Positions 21,953 through 33,057 of a stretch of DNA of 64,000 nucleotides are shown here, piece after piece. The notes below the pieces were generated by a model. That model did no database searches. It saw nothing but the letters and a program-made list of their open reading frames with translations, and was not told the DNA's origin. Position 1 is the stretch's first letter; each line of letters opens with the position of its first letter. The stretch lies in the NCBI GenBank assembly GCA_964017235.1, contig OZ024927.1, positions 45,947,293-46,011,292 of the forward strand, in the 5' to 3' direction. Origin of the DNA: Sabellastarte sp. h YS-2021 (taxonomy: Eukaryota > Annelida > Polychaeta > Sabellida > Sabellidae). The translations under genes and the position numbers were made by a program.

Positions 21953-23730
21953 TGCCTTACCTGTAGGGAATCTGGCAAGGGTGATGACCCCTGTGTCACT
22001 TTTGAAAATCCATGTGAAATATGCACTTCTTTTACAGAAGAACAAATGTTGAAAATTTCACAAAGAAAACGCTATATTAAGAAGCAAAAGAGGGACACTG
22101 CTAGTTCAAAAGACGATGAACTAGATCTTTTAGGGGATGACATTGATTCATTTACTGGTTCCAATGCAGACCTTGAGAGTGCTGCAGATAACTTATTTAC
22201 CTCACCCCCGCCTCCTCAGCCCCTACCCTTCAGTTCATTGTCTATAAAAACACCAGCAAAAACTGTCCCACCCACCCCAGGTACTGCACCTCCAGTCTCT
22301 CCGAGACGAACGAACTGACAACTAAAAAACAAGCAGAGGTGGATCAGACCTCGGCTTCAGCTTCTAAGCCTGGACCCTCCACTAGTGCTGTTTATCTGGA
22401 CCTACCCCCTCCGAGACCTAGAACTACCTCACATGTCGAGGAAATGGAAGTGGACTATGGTCCAGCACTTCCTCCACGTCTCGGTTCTGATCTTCATAAC
22501 GCATCAGATCAGAATTCTAATGCATCCAAGGAGCCTTCTAAGAAGGCCTCGGATAGACCTACAAAATACTCCCACTCTCACAAAAGGCATGAGGTTGAAC
22601 CGAGGTCTGCCTCGGGATCAATACCATGATGAATCCCATGAACCTCGGATTTCATCTTCTAAACCCAAAAAACATGCTGACAAGAGTAGACATAAGGTCA
22701 GGTTCAGATACGGGTCATCTTCCTCAGAGGAGGATCAGTCCTCTGCAACAAGACACAGGTCTTCAAAGCCCTCTGGGACTCAGCCCTCTGGGGCTCTCTC
22801 TGACCAAGACCAACCTCAACATGATCCAGACCCCTCTTATTACAGGGAAGTAGCTCTGTCTGACGTTCCCTCCCAATACGCTGAAGAGGTGGACACCTTC
22901 AGGCACATTCTTTCTCTCCCTGACCCCAGGGAGTCTATGCCTAGGTCCTCAACTTCAGTTATGGGTCTGGATGATGAAAAAGGCCATCAAGAGCTCAGAC
23001 CTAGAGGTCCTTCCTCTATGCTACCACTCAGCTCAATTATCAAAGATGCTTTTGATAAGTTTGAACATGATTTTCAGGCCGCTAATTTACCTGAGGGTAA
23101 ATACATCAAACCTCCTCCTTCCACTGCAAAGTGGTACAAGGTGGGACAGCCCTGTTATGAGGAGAAAATACAAGAGTTAAATACAGATTTTGCAAAAATC
23201 TGTATTACTCCTAAACCCCCTGGGGCTCCTATGGGCAAGGTTCACCTACCGATTCTTAAGGAATTGGAACACCAAGCTAGGCGAAACATTTCCACACTCA
23301 ATTTTACTGCTGCCTTTGCTAAGACTTCTTCTTCCTGCAATGCCACTCTTGAGAACTGTCAACATAGCCTGAAGTCAACCTTTAAGAGGGTTAAGTGTCA
23401 GATCCAAAAAGGTGCCAATCGTGAGAAAGCAGCAAAACGTAGATATGAGCAAGCCTGTGAGTACTTAGACTTATGGAATAAGACTGTTCTTATTCAGCAC
23501 AGAGCTCTCACATGCCTCAGCAAATCCTTAGCCCATATACTCCAGAGGGAACTATATACTATGGGTAACACCGGCTTGCTTAGGCGCGAAGCCGAAATGA
23601 CCCTTTTGCAACCACATTTAGGGGAAACGAGAACTAAGGAACTCGCCCTTTTGGCATTCCTCCTTGTTCAAGTCTCAACTTGTGAAGGAGGGGAAAGACT
23701 TCCTCCTCAAAAAAGGCACCTCTAAAGACT
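21953..23730 (+). pseudogene. DIRS copy 3 Gag-like region (right of the LINE)
   Basis: Matches copy 1 closely: the GDDPC zinc-site part, the Ser/Pro/Lys-rich stretch, and the conserved block with KWYKVGQPCYEEK and SKSLAHILQRELY. The first part of the region lies left of the LINE at 19862-19945. Fossil with a few breaks. Confidence 0.8.
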
Positions 23731-23959
23731 CTCAGGGTTTCAGACCCTATCAAAATAAGCCCTTTCGTGGTCCCAACAACAAGAAAAGAGGCTCCTACAG
23801 GAAACGCCCCTATGGGGGCAACTCCTCACAAAGCAGTAACCAATCGTTTTCCTCAGGTAGGGGGACACCGAACTTCAGAGGCTCCAGGGGTCGTTTTCGA
23901 CCCCACAACAGGGGGCAAGGGCGTGGAAACCCTCCCCCAATGACTCCTTAAAATCCTCC

Positions 23960-25318
23960 CTCAGTCCACCAGTAGGAGGTCACCTCTGTTCTTTCAGAAG
24001 AGACTGGCAAACAAACAAATGTTCATCCAACGTGTTAAACATTATCACCAATGGCTACGTACTGCCATTCCTTTCAAAACCAAGTCTGGTCAGATTCCCT
24101 CTGATTCAGCCAGAATACAAGGCCCGTCAAAATGACCAAGCTCTGGCCACTTGTATCCAGTCTCTTCTGTCAAAGAACGCAATTGAAAGGGTGGAAAATG
24201 TAAAATATCTCGGGTTTACAGTCGCCTGTTTCTAGTACCCAAGCCTCACCAAAGGCGGAGGCCAGTCATAGATCTAAGCATAGATCTAAGCAGGCTCAAC
24301 ACTTAGAAACACGTAGAAAAGTTCAAAATGGAAACTCCAGAGTCCATCAGGACCTCCCTGATTCCAGGGGAATGGGTATCGTCGATAGACCTATCAGACG
24401 CTTACCTTCACATCCCATCCATCCAAACTCAAGGAAATACCTAAGGTTTTGCCACAGGTCACAGGTGTTCGAGTTTACCTCCCTCCCTTTTGGACTAGCC
24501 ACAGCCCCCCCAGGTCTTTAAAATGATTGTAAAGGAAGTGAAGCTAATGGCCCTCTCCAGAGGACTCAGACTTCACCAATACCTGGACGACTGGCTGAAC
24601 ACTCAGGCAGTGGTAGACCTAACCCAGTCCTTGGGGTGGATAAAAAATCAGGAAAAATCAGAACTAAAACCTACTCAGGTGTTTTCGTTTGTGGGCTACA
24701 AATACCATCTAGATTCAGCCCTTGCAAAACCCACTCAAGAGAGATGGCTCAAACTTCAGGATTTGATCCTACGTCTCGAGTCAAAACATGTTTTGACTGC
24801 AAGATGTTTGATGTCGCTAATTAGGTTGCTTGCCTCAATGGAGAAAATGGTCCCGGAGGGACGCCTTCACATGAGGCCCTTTCAGTTTCACCTCAAGGAG
24901 CACTGGAGATATCCTCAGTCGCTGGACAGCCTCCTTCCTTGGACAGAAACCATTTCAGCACACCTAGACTGGTGGCAAAATCCCTCAAACGTGATGAGAT
25001 GTGCAGACCTTCATCCCAAAGACTATATTATCCAACTCTTTACAGATCAAAGTTCTACAAAGGGCCTGTGGTCAGACTGGGAAAAAAGGCTACACATAAA
25101 CGTTCTAGAGTTGAAGGCAGTCTCCCTGGCCCTTCGAAGCTTCAAGGACCAGTGCCAGAACCAAACAGTGCTAGTTGCAACGGACAACTCAACAGTGGTA
25201 GCCTACATAAACAAACAAGGAGGAACTCAATCAGCAGAGATGTGCGCTCTCCAGTGAAAGATCATGACATGGTGTCATCACTATCACATTACATTAAAAG
25301 CCAGACACATTCCATGTA
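23960..25318 (+). pseudogene. DIRS copy 3 RT - RNase H region, partial
   Basis: Nearly the same as copy 1 in SRGLRLHQYLDDWL and LVATDNSTVVAYINKQGG. The region stops within the RNase H/linker part where array E resumes. Fossil with several breaks. Confidence 0.85.
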
Positions 25319-25737
25319 AAGCTGATCGGCTATCTTGACTCTTCACATAAGGTTTCCCAATACCTCTTAATATATTCTAAAGCTCTAAAAGCAAGAATAA
25401 AGTAGATATAAGGCAACAACACAAAATCATCTATTTTATGACCCCAGTTTGACCCATAAGGGGAGGTCAGGGGGTAAAGCTGATCGGCTATCTTGACTCT
25501 TCACATATGGTTTCCCAATACCTCTTAACACATTCTAAAGCTCTAACACCAATAACAAAGGAGATATATGGAAAAATGTCAAAATTGGCTATCTTATGAC
25601 CCCAGTTTGACCCCTACAGAGGGGTGGGGGTGAAATTTGACTTGCTTTCTAGACTCTCCACATATGGTTTCCTACTACCTCTCAATACATTTTATGGCTG
25701 TAAATGCTATAATTAAGAAGATAATAGGGGGGTTCAC
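25319..25737 (+). repeat. Tandem array E, continuation
   Basis: About 2.5 more array-E units with the same phrases as 18679-19475. It leads without a gap into module G. Confidence 0.87.
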
Positions 25738-26125
25738 ATGAATTTTAAGCTTTCTGGTTGGTAGGTGTGAGAAAATCGCTCATAAATCAGTCATTTTTCA
25801 TCGGATCGCTCCCAAAATCTAATCAGCTCGCGTTTTTGATAGTATGAACATGTGTGTATAATTACATGCTTCTGCGGTCAGTAGATTTTCCTGAGCGGCG
25901 ATGACGTGCGGGTGTACACAAAAAAAAAATTTTTTTGATGTGTGATGTGATAAAGATCAACGGTCAAATTTAAGCATGTGGGAAACTTTTCCCACGGCTA
26001 AGGTATATAACTGCCAAATATGGTTAAAAAGCTTCCAATAATAAGGGCGATATTGAGGGGAGACAATAATGCGGCAGCGGCGGCGAGGAAACTGGCGTGA
26101 AAACAAATAAGCGCCCTTTCAGGAA
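25738..26125 (+). repeat. Module G (element end following array E)
   Basis: About 390 bp resembling 37545-37965, which also follows array E. Shared phrases include TCCCA[CT]G near a TATATAA-like word, GGCGA or GGGCGACAATAA and AAAACAAAT[AG]AG[CT]GCC. The fixed order of array E then module G in two places suggests both belong to one mobile element. Non-coding. Confidence 0.7.
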
Positions 26126-26490
26126 TGCTTAATAATTAAGAGAGATCCTGGCTTGATACTCACACAAGGTAATCTACTTGTGGTCTAGTACATATATGCA
26201 AGATAAGAGAGAAATCCCTGCAATAGTCAATGAGAAAATTGAGATAAAGTGTTGAAATTTTCACATTTTTGGTGGGGGTACCTCACTTGTAATGGCTCTA
26301 GCAAACAGATGAACAGCATGCCTTGAACAATTTTTCATCCTCGATAGTTAAGGTATCTTTAAAAAAAATCAGCATGTCTCTGGGCCTTGTAGTTTTGGAG
26401 AAGTTGTTCACGCGTATGCCCACGCCGCAGTGTGACAACATAATGTTAGCTAACCGACAAGTCAGCTGATATGAAAATTTAAATGCTTCA
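26126..26490 (+). repeat. Module F (dispersed repeat)
   Basis: Contains TAGTACATATATGCAAGATA, AGTGTTGAAATTTT, GGTACCTCACTTGTAATG and TAGTTTTGGAGAAGTTGTTC, shared with 31431-31732 and (inverted) 54480-54766 and 1-75. Non-coding; the element class is unknown. Confidence 0.78.
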
Positions 26491-26844
26491 ATTTTCCAAT
26501 TTTATAGCGAAATACCCTTGCCATTTCCTGACAGTAGCTGAATTCAGCATTGTAGGGAGGGGGAATGAATGTGTCCTTGACTGAACGGTAGGTGACAAAA
26601 GCATCTGTTGGGATTATGTAAGTATTTTTATTTATAAAAATTCCTATTACAATAAAATTAACCAATTTTATTGCATAAAAACGTACTTAGATAATCCCAA
26701 CAGATGTTTGAATGCAGCCCTGAGGTCCATGGTGAGTAGACTTCCGAGGGCCGTGAAGTGACATAGGAGAGTTCTAGAGCTTGTACAGATACAAAAAATG
26801 CATTGAAACAATATGTTATACTACAAACAACTGTAATATTTACA

Positions 26845-27245
26845 TATAATTAAAATAGCATCAGAGATGCCTGTACCCCACAGCCAGGGGAAAAAGTTTT
26901 CAACACCATGAGATATAGAAATGGTGAAAGAGTAAAAGATCTGGATACTTTCAAAGCAGTGTCAATTATAGAAAGCTCCAAATAATGTTTAAGTAGAGAA
27001 AATAACATCTAAGAGAAAGAAAATGTATGTAAAGAAGTACTGAAACAAGACAATTCAATAGCAAGATGACAGCATTTATCAGCAAACTAAAAATTATAAA
27101 GCTGTAAAATTTATTAATTGGAGAATAGTTGTCAATGGAAATAGCACAATTGTGTAAAAGTGCATATAACAATCGGTTGCAGCAATCCATATTTCTTTGC
27201 CATAAGAGAAAGATGTCTCAAATATGACAGGTGCAAACACTTTGG
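26845..27245 (-). repeat. Module I (dispersed repeat) within DIRS copy 4
   Basis: Bases 26845-27060 are the reverse complement of 60345-60545: ATAGCATCAGAGATGCCTGT, TTTCAACACCATGAGATATA, TTTACATACAT. The rest, to 27245, is AT-rich and unassigned. Non-coding. Confidence 0.65.
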
Positions 27246-27254
27246 CAGAGCAAA

Positions 27255-27350
27255 AAGGTCAAACCATGATGCACACCTACACCCCCTAATGTCCCTACCA
27301 AGTGTCAACCTTCTACACCTTATGGAATCAAAGAAATAACCCAGATAAGA
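27255..27350 (-). repeat. Single array-D unit fragment
   Basis: The reverse complement reads CCATAAGGTGTAGAAGGTTG, then ACTTGGTAGGGACATTAG and GGGGTGTAGGTGTGCA, matching array D at 57.8-58.8 kb. Confidence 0.75.
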
Positions 27351-27352
27351 TT

Positions 27353-27950
27353 TTAAAACTCATGGTCACTATGACAAGGACAAAGGTCCAACATGGTAAG
27401 AGCTGGTATCACTACTGGTTTTATGGAATCAGGGCCATCTGAAGCCAATTGGTTCTTGGTCAGGAATGCTGGAGAAGGAGAAACAGTGACCTCGGACCAA
27501 TTTCTCCTTGAAGAGACAAAAGAGTGAGTCCAAGCATGTATTTCACTCCTTCTTTTATCTGAGGCTAAAGCCAACAGGAACACTGTCTTGTAAGTTAGCC
27601 ACTTCAAAGGAGCCTGAGACAATGGCTTAAATGGAGGTTTTGTCAAACCTAGGAGGACCAAGGAGAGGTCCTATGTAGGTATAGATGTATTTGGTTTAGA
27701 TCTATCCCTGGTGAAGCTGGGAATAAGTCTATTCAGTTCTAGACTTTTTGAGATGAGTTCACCCTGTGAACCCAAAGCATCAGCAGTTGCTGTTCTGTAG
27801 CCAGTAATTGTGGCTGGTTTGAGATTTTTGACTGTGAACAGGTAGTTTAGAAACTCTGCTACCTGGGGAACAGCTGCTGAGGTGATGTCCATATTATTCT
27901 GTGAGCATCATTGCCCTAAATGGTCCACCTTGATTGATAGATTTTTCTTG
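27353..27950 (-). pseudogene. DIRS copy 4 tyrosine recombinase region, partial
   Basis: The minus strand encodes DKRRSEIHAW with flanking TVFLLALAS, plus the core-binding part PATITGYRTATADALG. The catalytic C-terminal boxes seen in copies 1 and 2 are not recognisable here. Fossil. Confidence 0.8.
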
Positions 27951-30300
27951 AGGATTCCCTCTGAGGTGCCTTAATTATTTCTGGCACCTCAGAGGAGAAT
28001 CTTCCAGAATTGGATTCCTGGAATTCAGCCACATATGTAGATTCAGGTACTCCACGTTGTTGTGGAACCTGTTGGAATGCGGTTGTTTCAGTAGTGTCTC
28101 ACAGTGAGGGAGCTGTAGGGGTACATTGGTCAAGAGATCAACCAGATCCCAAAACCATGGCATCCCTGGCCACCCTTGGGCCAGTACAATCATCCTGCAT
28201 GGTTATGTTATTAGGCGGGTTGCGTGTAACCAACCCGCCTATTAGATTGATGTGTCTGACGTCCGTCTGTCCGTCAACATTTTCGTTTCCGGACTCTAAA
28301 CTCAAAAACGGTTTGTCCAATCGAATTCAAACTTAACAGGGAGATAGATCAACATCATAGCTAGGTTCCTTTCGAAATTGGTGTAATTCCGCCCGTTCGT
28401 TTGTCTGTGCGTCAAAATTTCTGTTTCCGGACTCTAACTCGAAAACGTTGTGTCCAATCGAATTCAAACTTGACAGGGAGATAGATCACCATCATAGCTA
28501 AGTTGCTTTTGAAATTGGTGTAATTCCATCCTTTCGTTTGTCCGTTTATAGCATAGATACAATTATGTAACCTAGATTACAAGTTTTACATTTCTTAGCA
28601 TGCCTAACACATTCACCTTAACTGGGTGACCTAACATTTCTTTCCTTGTTTCTGAATTTAATTACAGCAGTCGCTAACCTTATTGCTGCCTGCGCAACCC
28701 GCCTTTTGGGGCATCTTTGACCCTCTTGTTATTTTTTGAATTACTTGTGGCAGGATGGCTACTGGACAGAAGACATAGCCGTCTAGGCCTTCCAAACATA
28801 TATTTAATGCATCTATTTTCCAAGCCTTTTTGTCTGTGACAGGAGATACATAAATTGGAAGTTTGTGATTTAGATGAGTTGCAAACAGGTCTACCATTGG
28901 TGTGTACCAAACTCTGCAAATTTGGTTGAATATCTGTTGGTGAAGGGACCACTCTGTTTGTATGACCTTGTCCCTTCGTGATAGGAGTCTGCTATCACAT
29001 TTAGGGATCCAGGTACATGTCTTGCTCTTATCTGGATCCTTCTGGAATTTGTGAATGCCAGAATTCTCCAGATAAGAGCACACATTTCTATGGAATGTGT
29101 GCCTCCTTCTTTGTTCAGATAAGACACTACTGTGCTGTTGTCTGAACAGATGAGCACTCTTTGACTCTGTAAGTGCTCCTGAAGACCCTTTAAGGCCAGA
29201 ACAGCTTTTAGCTCCAGTACATTGATGTGAAGCGGAGATTCCTTGTTTGACCAGAGGCCACTTAACACTACATCGTTTAACGGAGCACCCCAGCCCTTTT
29301 GGGAGGCATCCGTGAATACCAGAGTATTGTGAACATGAGGATGGATAGGAGCACCTGCCATAAGGTTCTGTAGATCCTCCCACCATTTGAGATGTTTCAG
29401 AAAATTCCCTGTTACTGGCATCCTTTTGTCCAGTAAATAGGAAATTTCCAGTGTGACTTCAGGTACCACTGGAAAGGTCTCATGTGTAATATTCCTAGTG
29501 GTACTGTTTTTTTCTAAGGAAGCTAATGTCCCTATGAGCGACATGAGCTTTCATGGAGTCAAGACTAATGACTTTCTGATGGAAACAGTCTGATTTTTTA
29601 ACCGATCGAGCTTCTTTTGGGCTGGAAAGACTAGACCCCTCTGAAGATCGAAGTGATAGCCCAGAAAATCCAGTTTTTGCATGGGTACCAATTCCGACTT
29701 TTGAAAATTGATAAGCCAGCCTAGTTCTTGCACCAATTTTGCACCAAGTTTTGGGAATCTATGAGACATTGTTCTTTTGTGGGTGACCGAAGAAACCAGT
29801 CATCCAGATACTGGTGAATTCTGAGGTTCCTGGCTTGATCTATGAGTTTTACCTCTTTCACAATCTGAGTAAACTCTAGGGGAGCTGTTGCTACACCAAA
29901 AGAAAGTGCCCGAAATTGGAAAACCCCTTTTTTGGTTTGAAATCTCAGATACTTTTGAGATTGAGGGTGAATTGGAACATGAAAATAAGCATCTGTGAGG
30001 TCTATTGAGGTGACCCACTCCCCCTGTCAAATCGACTTCCTGATAGATTCAGCTGTTTCCATTTTGCAAGTTGGTACATAAAAATGACTGTTTAAAATAC
30101 TCAAATCTATTACTGGTCTCCACCTTTTCAAGGGTTTGGGTACTAGAAATAGTCTGCTGTAATATCCCAGAGTTGTGGGTTTCCTGACATGAACTATCAC
30201 CTTCTTTGTAAGCATGGCCTGAACTGTCTCGTGGAGGGCGCCATCTTTGTTTTTGTTGTGATATTCGCTCAAAATGAGTGGAATTTTTGACAATTTTGGA
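27951..30300 (-). pseudogene. DIRS copy 4 RT - RNase H region
   Basis: The minus strand shows LVPKPLKRWRPVIDLS near 30130, FTDASQKGWGAPL near 29290, LICSDNSTVVSYLNKEGGTH near 29130 and VDLFATHLNHKLPIYVSPV near 28870. A Helentron-like element lies inside (28205-28722). Fossil with many breaks. Confidence 0.85.
28205..28722 (+). mobile_element. Short Helentron/pearl-like non-autonomous element inside DIRS copy 4
   Basis: Starts with a stem-loop (TAGGCGGGTTG, 8-base loop, CAACCCGCCTA at 28212-28241). The core has two direct units of about 130 bp (28263-28540, array R type). A single copy of the second arm, CAACCCGCC, lies at 28695-28703. DIRS sequence resumes on both sides. The palindrome-core-half-palindrome plan is shared with 54772-57633 and 59021-60340. 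It carries no protein. Confidence 0.65.
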
Positions 30301-31165
30301 AGAATTTTGAAATCTAGACGATAGCCATGTTGTAGTAAACTTACTACTCTGGGATGAGCTTGATTTTTGAACCATACGTGCCAAAAATCCTGTAATCTTG
30401 CTCCCAGTCATTTCCTCTTTCCTCCCCTGCCACATCGTGATGTGCGCGCAGAGAAATTTGCATAAAAGGTGTTTGGCTGCGTTCGTTTGTCACAAAAGAC
30501 TTGTTTCCTTCTGTGAACTTTTAGCGTGAGATGACCTCCCGAAATCAAAATTTCTGGCAGTGTCCCTGTATGACTTGGTGTCAGATTCTTTGATCATTAA
30601 AAGTCTTTTTTATCATATTGTCCTCTACTTGAGACAAAATGTCTGAATTAAAGACCTCTTGCTGGTCAAAGCGGTCTGTACGCAGATTAGCCAGATCTTT
30701 AGGTCCCAGTTTTGAACTACAATCTTTCAACAAACTGTCCCTCCTAGATAGGAGCATGTTGCAAGCAAGGGTCATATTTTGCTTCAATACAGTGTCCAAA
30801 GCAATCTCCAGAGATGAAGTGACAGAAGCTTAGAGTTGTGAGTACTTCCCAATGAGATCTGCTGACTCCCTCACAGTATCCAGATTTCCTGAACTCCTGA
30901 TTTCACTGGCTAGTTCCTGGATCCTGTTATTCAGCTCCTCAATGGCCATCTTGAACCACACAACATGGCCTAAAATCTGCACATTCTGTCTACAGACTGT
31001 CTCCTGTATAATGTGCTGTTTTGATGGAACAGAGATGGAGGGTGATAAAGTTTTCACTCTAGCAATGTTGAAAGATGAATCTGGCAAATTTGGAGCCTTC
31101 AAAGGAGTCTCTTGAGGAGAAGTTGTGTAGTAGATCATATCTGGCATCTCAAAGGCAAGAAACAA
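30301..31165 (-). pseudogene. DIRS copy 4 Gag-like region, partial
   Basis: Assigned to Gag by its position upstream of the RT. The minus strand encodes a helical-looking stretch (LNNRIQELASEIRSSGNLD), and nearby residues (NMTLACNMLLSRRDSLLKDC) fit a diverged Gag-like block. Similarity to families I and II is weak by eye. Fossil. Confidence 0.5.
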
Positions 31166-31430
31166 TATAATATTAACAATACTGTAAATGCAATAGTTTT
31201 CAAGTTACAAGTGATTTTACTCATTATGGAAGGTAATGAAAAGTCAGAAAGTAGCTATTACTCACTTAGCTACTGGGATAGACACCCAAGTTATGCACAA
31301 TGTTGTAGCTATGAAAAAGTAGCTGAATACCATATTTTAACAAAATGCTGTAGATGCAATACTTTTCAAGTTATAAGTGATTTAGTGCAGGATTTCAGAA
31401 ATTTTAAAGCATTAAAAATTATTTAAAAAA
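31166..31430 (-). repeat. Array A, about 1.5 units, with its AT-rich border
   Basis: Contains CAATAGTTTTCAAGTTACAA and later TTTTAAAGCATTAAAAATTA, the array-A border, directly followed by module F. The same order occurs inverted at 1-150. Confidence 0.85.
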
Positions 31431-31732
31431 TTCATAAAAAAAAATAATTGAGAAAGATCCAGGTCTGATACTCACTAAAGGGAATCTCCTAGTGGTCTAG
31501 TACATATATGCAAGATAAGAGAAAAATCCCTTCAATAGTGAATGAGAAAATTGTGATCAAGTGTTGAAATTTTAACACTTTGGGTGGGGTACCTCACTTG
31601 TAATATCTCTGGGGAATAGACGAACAGTCAGATCTTCATGAATTTTAGGATTTATCATCGTCGATAGTTAAGGTATCTTTAAAAAAAACCTGTCTCTGCG
31701 TCTTGTAGTTTTGGAGAAGAAGTTGTTCACGC
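31431..31732 (+). repeat. Module F (dispersed repeat)
   Basis: Second full copy of the repeat at 26126-26490, in the same orientation. It ends where DIRS copy 5's ICR sequence starts. Confidence 0.8.
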
Positions 31733-33057
31733 AGACAGTGTGACGTCATCGCGTCTTTTTCGTTGTCTAAACCTATTAGCCCCTAGTAAGCTGATAGCGG
31801 GGCCGGTTGGGAGGATCTTGTCTGTCCATTGGATAGGGTATTAACTTTTTGCAATTTTATTGAGTTAATACATCCTATCCAATGGACAATAGCTGAATAA
31901 CAACCACTTGGTAGGCGGGTAAGCTACTAGGGACTATAAATGAACTCTTAGAACAATAACTTCCCAGGCCTAGGTTGACCTGAAGAACAGGTCCCCTTGA
32001 ACAGCAACAATCGGTTTGTGGAACCGAATATCCGGCAGTAAACCGATATAGCCCCCTCCCCCCCTTTTTCTACACAACCAATCTGACCAAGGGAAGAGAG
32101 GGATGAGTTCAGTCCCATAACAAGGGAAATAAACCTCCCAAAAGAAGCAAGTCGGAGGTTTTTTGTTGTTTTTTTTTGTTTTTTTTTACTTAATAATATA
32201 TACAAGTTATGTACAATATATATATATATACAAATCTCCTCAATTTGAGGCGTGTGTGTGGATCTGCTGAGCAGCCACCACAGGCCCTAAATGGAAAAGC
32301 TCTGTGTCAGCCCGGGCCACATCCTTCAAATAGAGCTCATAATACAGGATCACAGTCTGTTTGATCAATGAGGAGATAGTGGCAGGGGAGATGTCCTTGT
32401 CGAAACCTTTCTTGAAGGAGACAAAGACCAGCTCCTTATTCTGCCGGAGATCTGAAGTCCTGTCCAATTATACCGCAGGGCCCTGACTGGACATAAGGAC
32501 CTGTCACTCTTGAGTGACTTATCCAGAGTTGGGGCCAGGGCTGGTATAACCACTGGGGCCACACTATCTGGTCTCTCCTTGGCCAGTTGATTCTTTGAAC
32601 TGGGTGAGGGGTATAAGGACACCTTAGACCAGTCTGACTGCTGTCTGATATTTTTATGTAGCCAAGCATGGATCTCACTCCTGCATTTGCCAGAACCAAG
32701 GGTCAACAGGAAGACAGTCTTGAAAGTCAAGTGTTTCAAGGAGGCCTCTTTAAAGGGTTCAAAGGGAGCCTCTGTCAGCTGGTGCAATACCAGGGAAAGG
32801 TTCCAGGATGGTATGCCCCTCCTACCCTTGGGTCTGTCTCTATGGAATCTATCCAAGACGTGGGTGAGATTCTTATCTTTGCTGACATTAATGATGGTAT
32901 TTCCCAACTTGTCAGAGATGGCAGATCTATAGCCATCAATAGTGCTTGGTTGTAACTTCCTGTCCTGAAACAAATAAAGGAGGAAGTCAGCTATGGCTTT
33001 TAAAAGGTGGTGCCCTGAAGTTCACCTTATTACTGAGGCACCACTTTGTAAAAATTC
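31733..33057 (-). mobile_element. DIRS-type retrotransposon remnant, copy 5 (family II), right end only
   Basis: From the left: ICR part (31733-31855), right inverted repeat with CCTATCCAATGGAC near 31875, 3' untranslated sequence and part of the recombinase. It matches copy 2 throughout. The rest of the element is absent; copy 6 begins at 33058. Fossil with several breaks. Confidence 0.9.
32240..33057 (-). pseudogene. DIRS copy 5 tyrosine recombinase region, partial
   Basis: The minus strand encodes DRKLQPSTIDGYRSAISDKL (core-binding part), KCRSEIHAWLHKNIRQQSDW (around the first catalytic Arg) and a C-terminal stretch LYLKDVARADTELF, all close to copy 2. Fossil with a few breaks. Confidence 0.85.

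Larger units (their letters stand above)
19476..25318 (+). mobile_element. DIRS-type retrotransposon, copy 3 (family I), partial, with a LINE inside
   Basis: Left inverted repeat (TTTTATTGCGCTACAATAGC) and leader match copy 1. Gag-like and RT-RNase H regions are present; the recombinase, right repeat and ICR are not. A LINE interrupts it at 19946-21945. Excluding the LINE, about 3.8 kb of family I sequence remains. It has more breaks than copy 1, so it is probably older. It lies inside array E. Confidence 0.9.
26491..31165 (-). mobile_element. DIRS-type retrotransposon remnant, copy 4 (family III), minus strand
   Basis: A third DIRS family. Near 26600-26700 it has an inverted pair (CATCTGTTGGGATTAT and its reverse complement) around an AT-rich centre containing TTTTATTGCATA, the counterpart of the right inverted repeat/ICR junction of families I and II. 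Recombinase, RT-RNase H and Gag-like parts follow to the right. It contains other repeats (26845-27350 and 28205-28722). The left end is lacking. It is old, with many breaks. Confidence 0.85.

Noticed and set aside
28205-28722. Ordinary TIR DNA transposon
   Set aside because: The left end is itself a complete palindrome and the right end has only one arm. No target duplication is clear, so the Helentron-like plan fits better.
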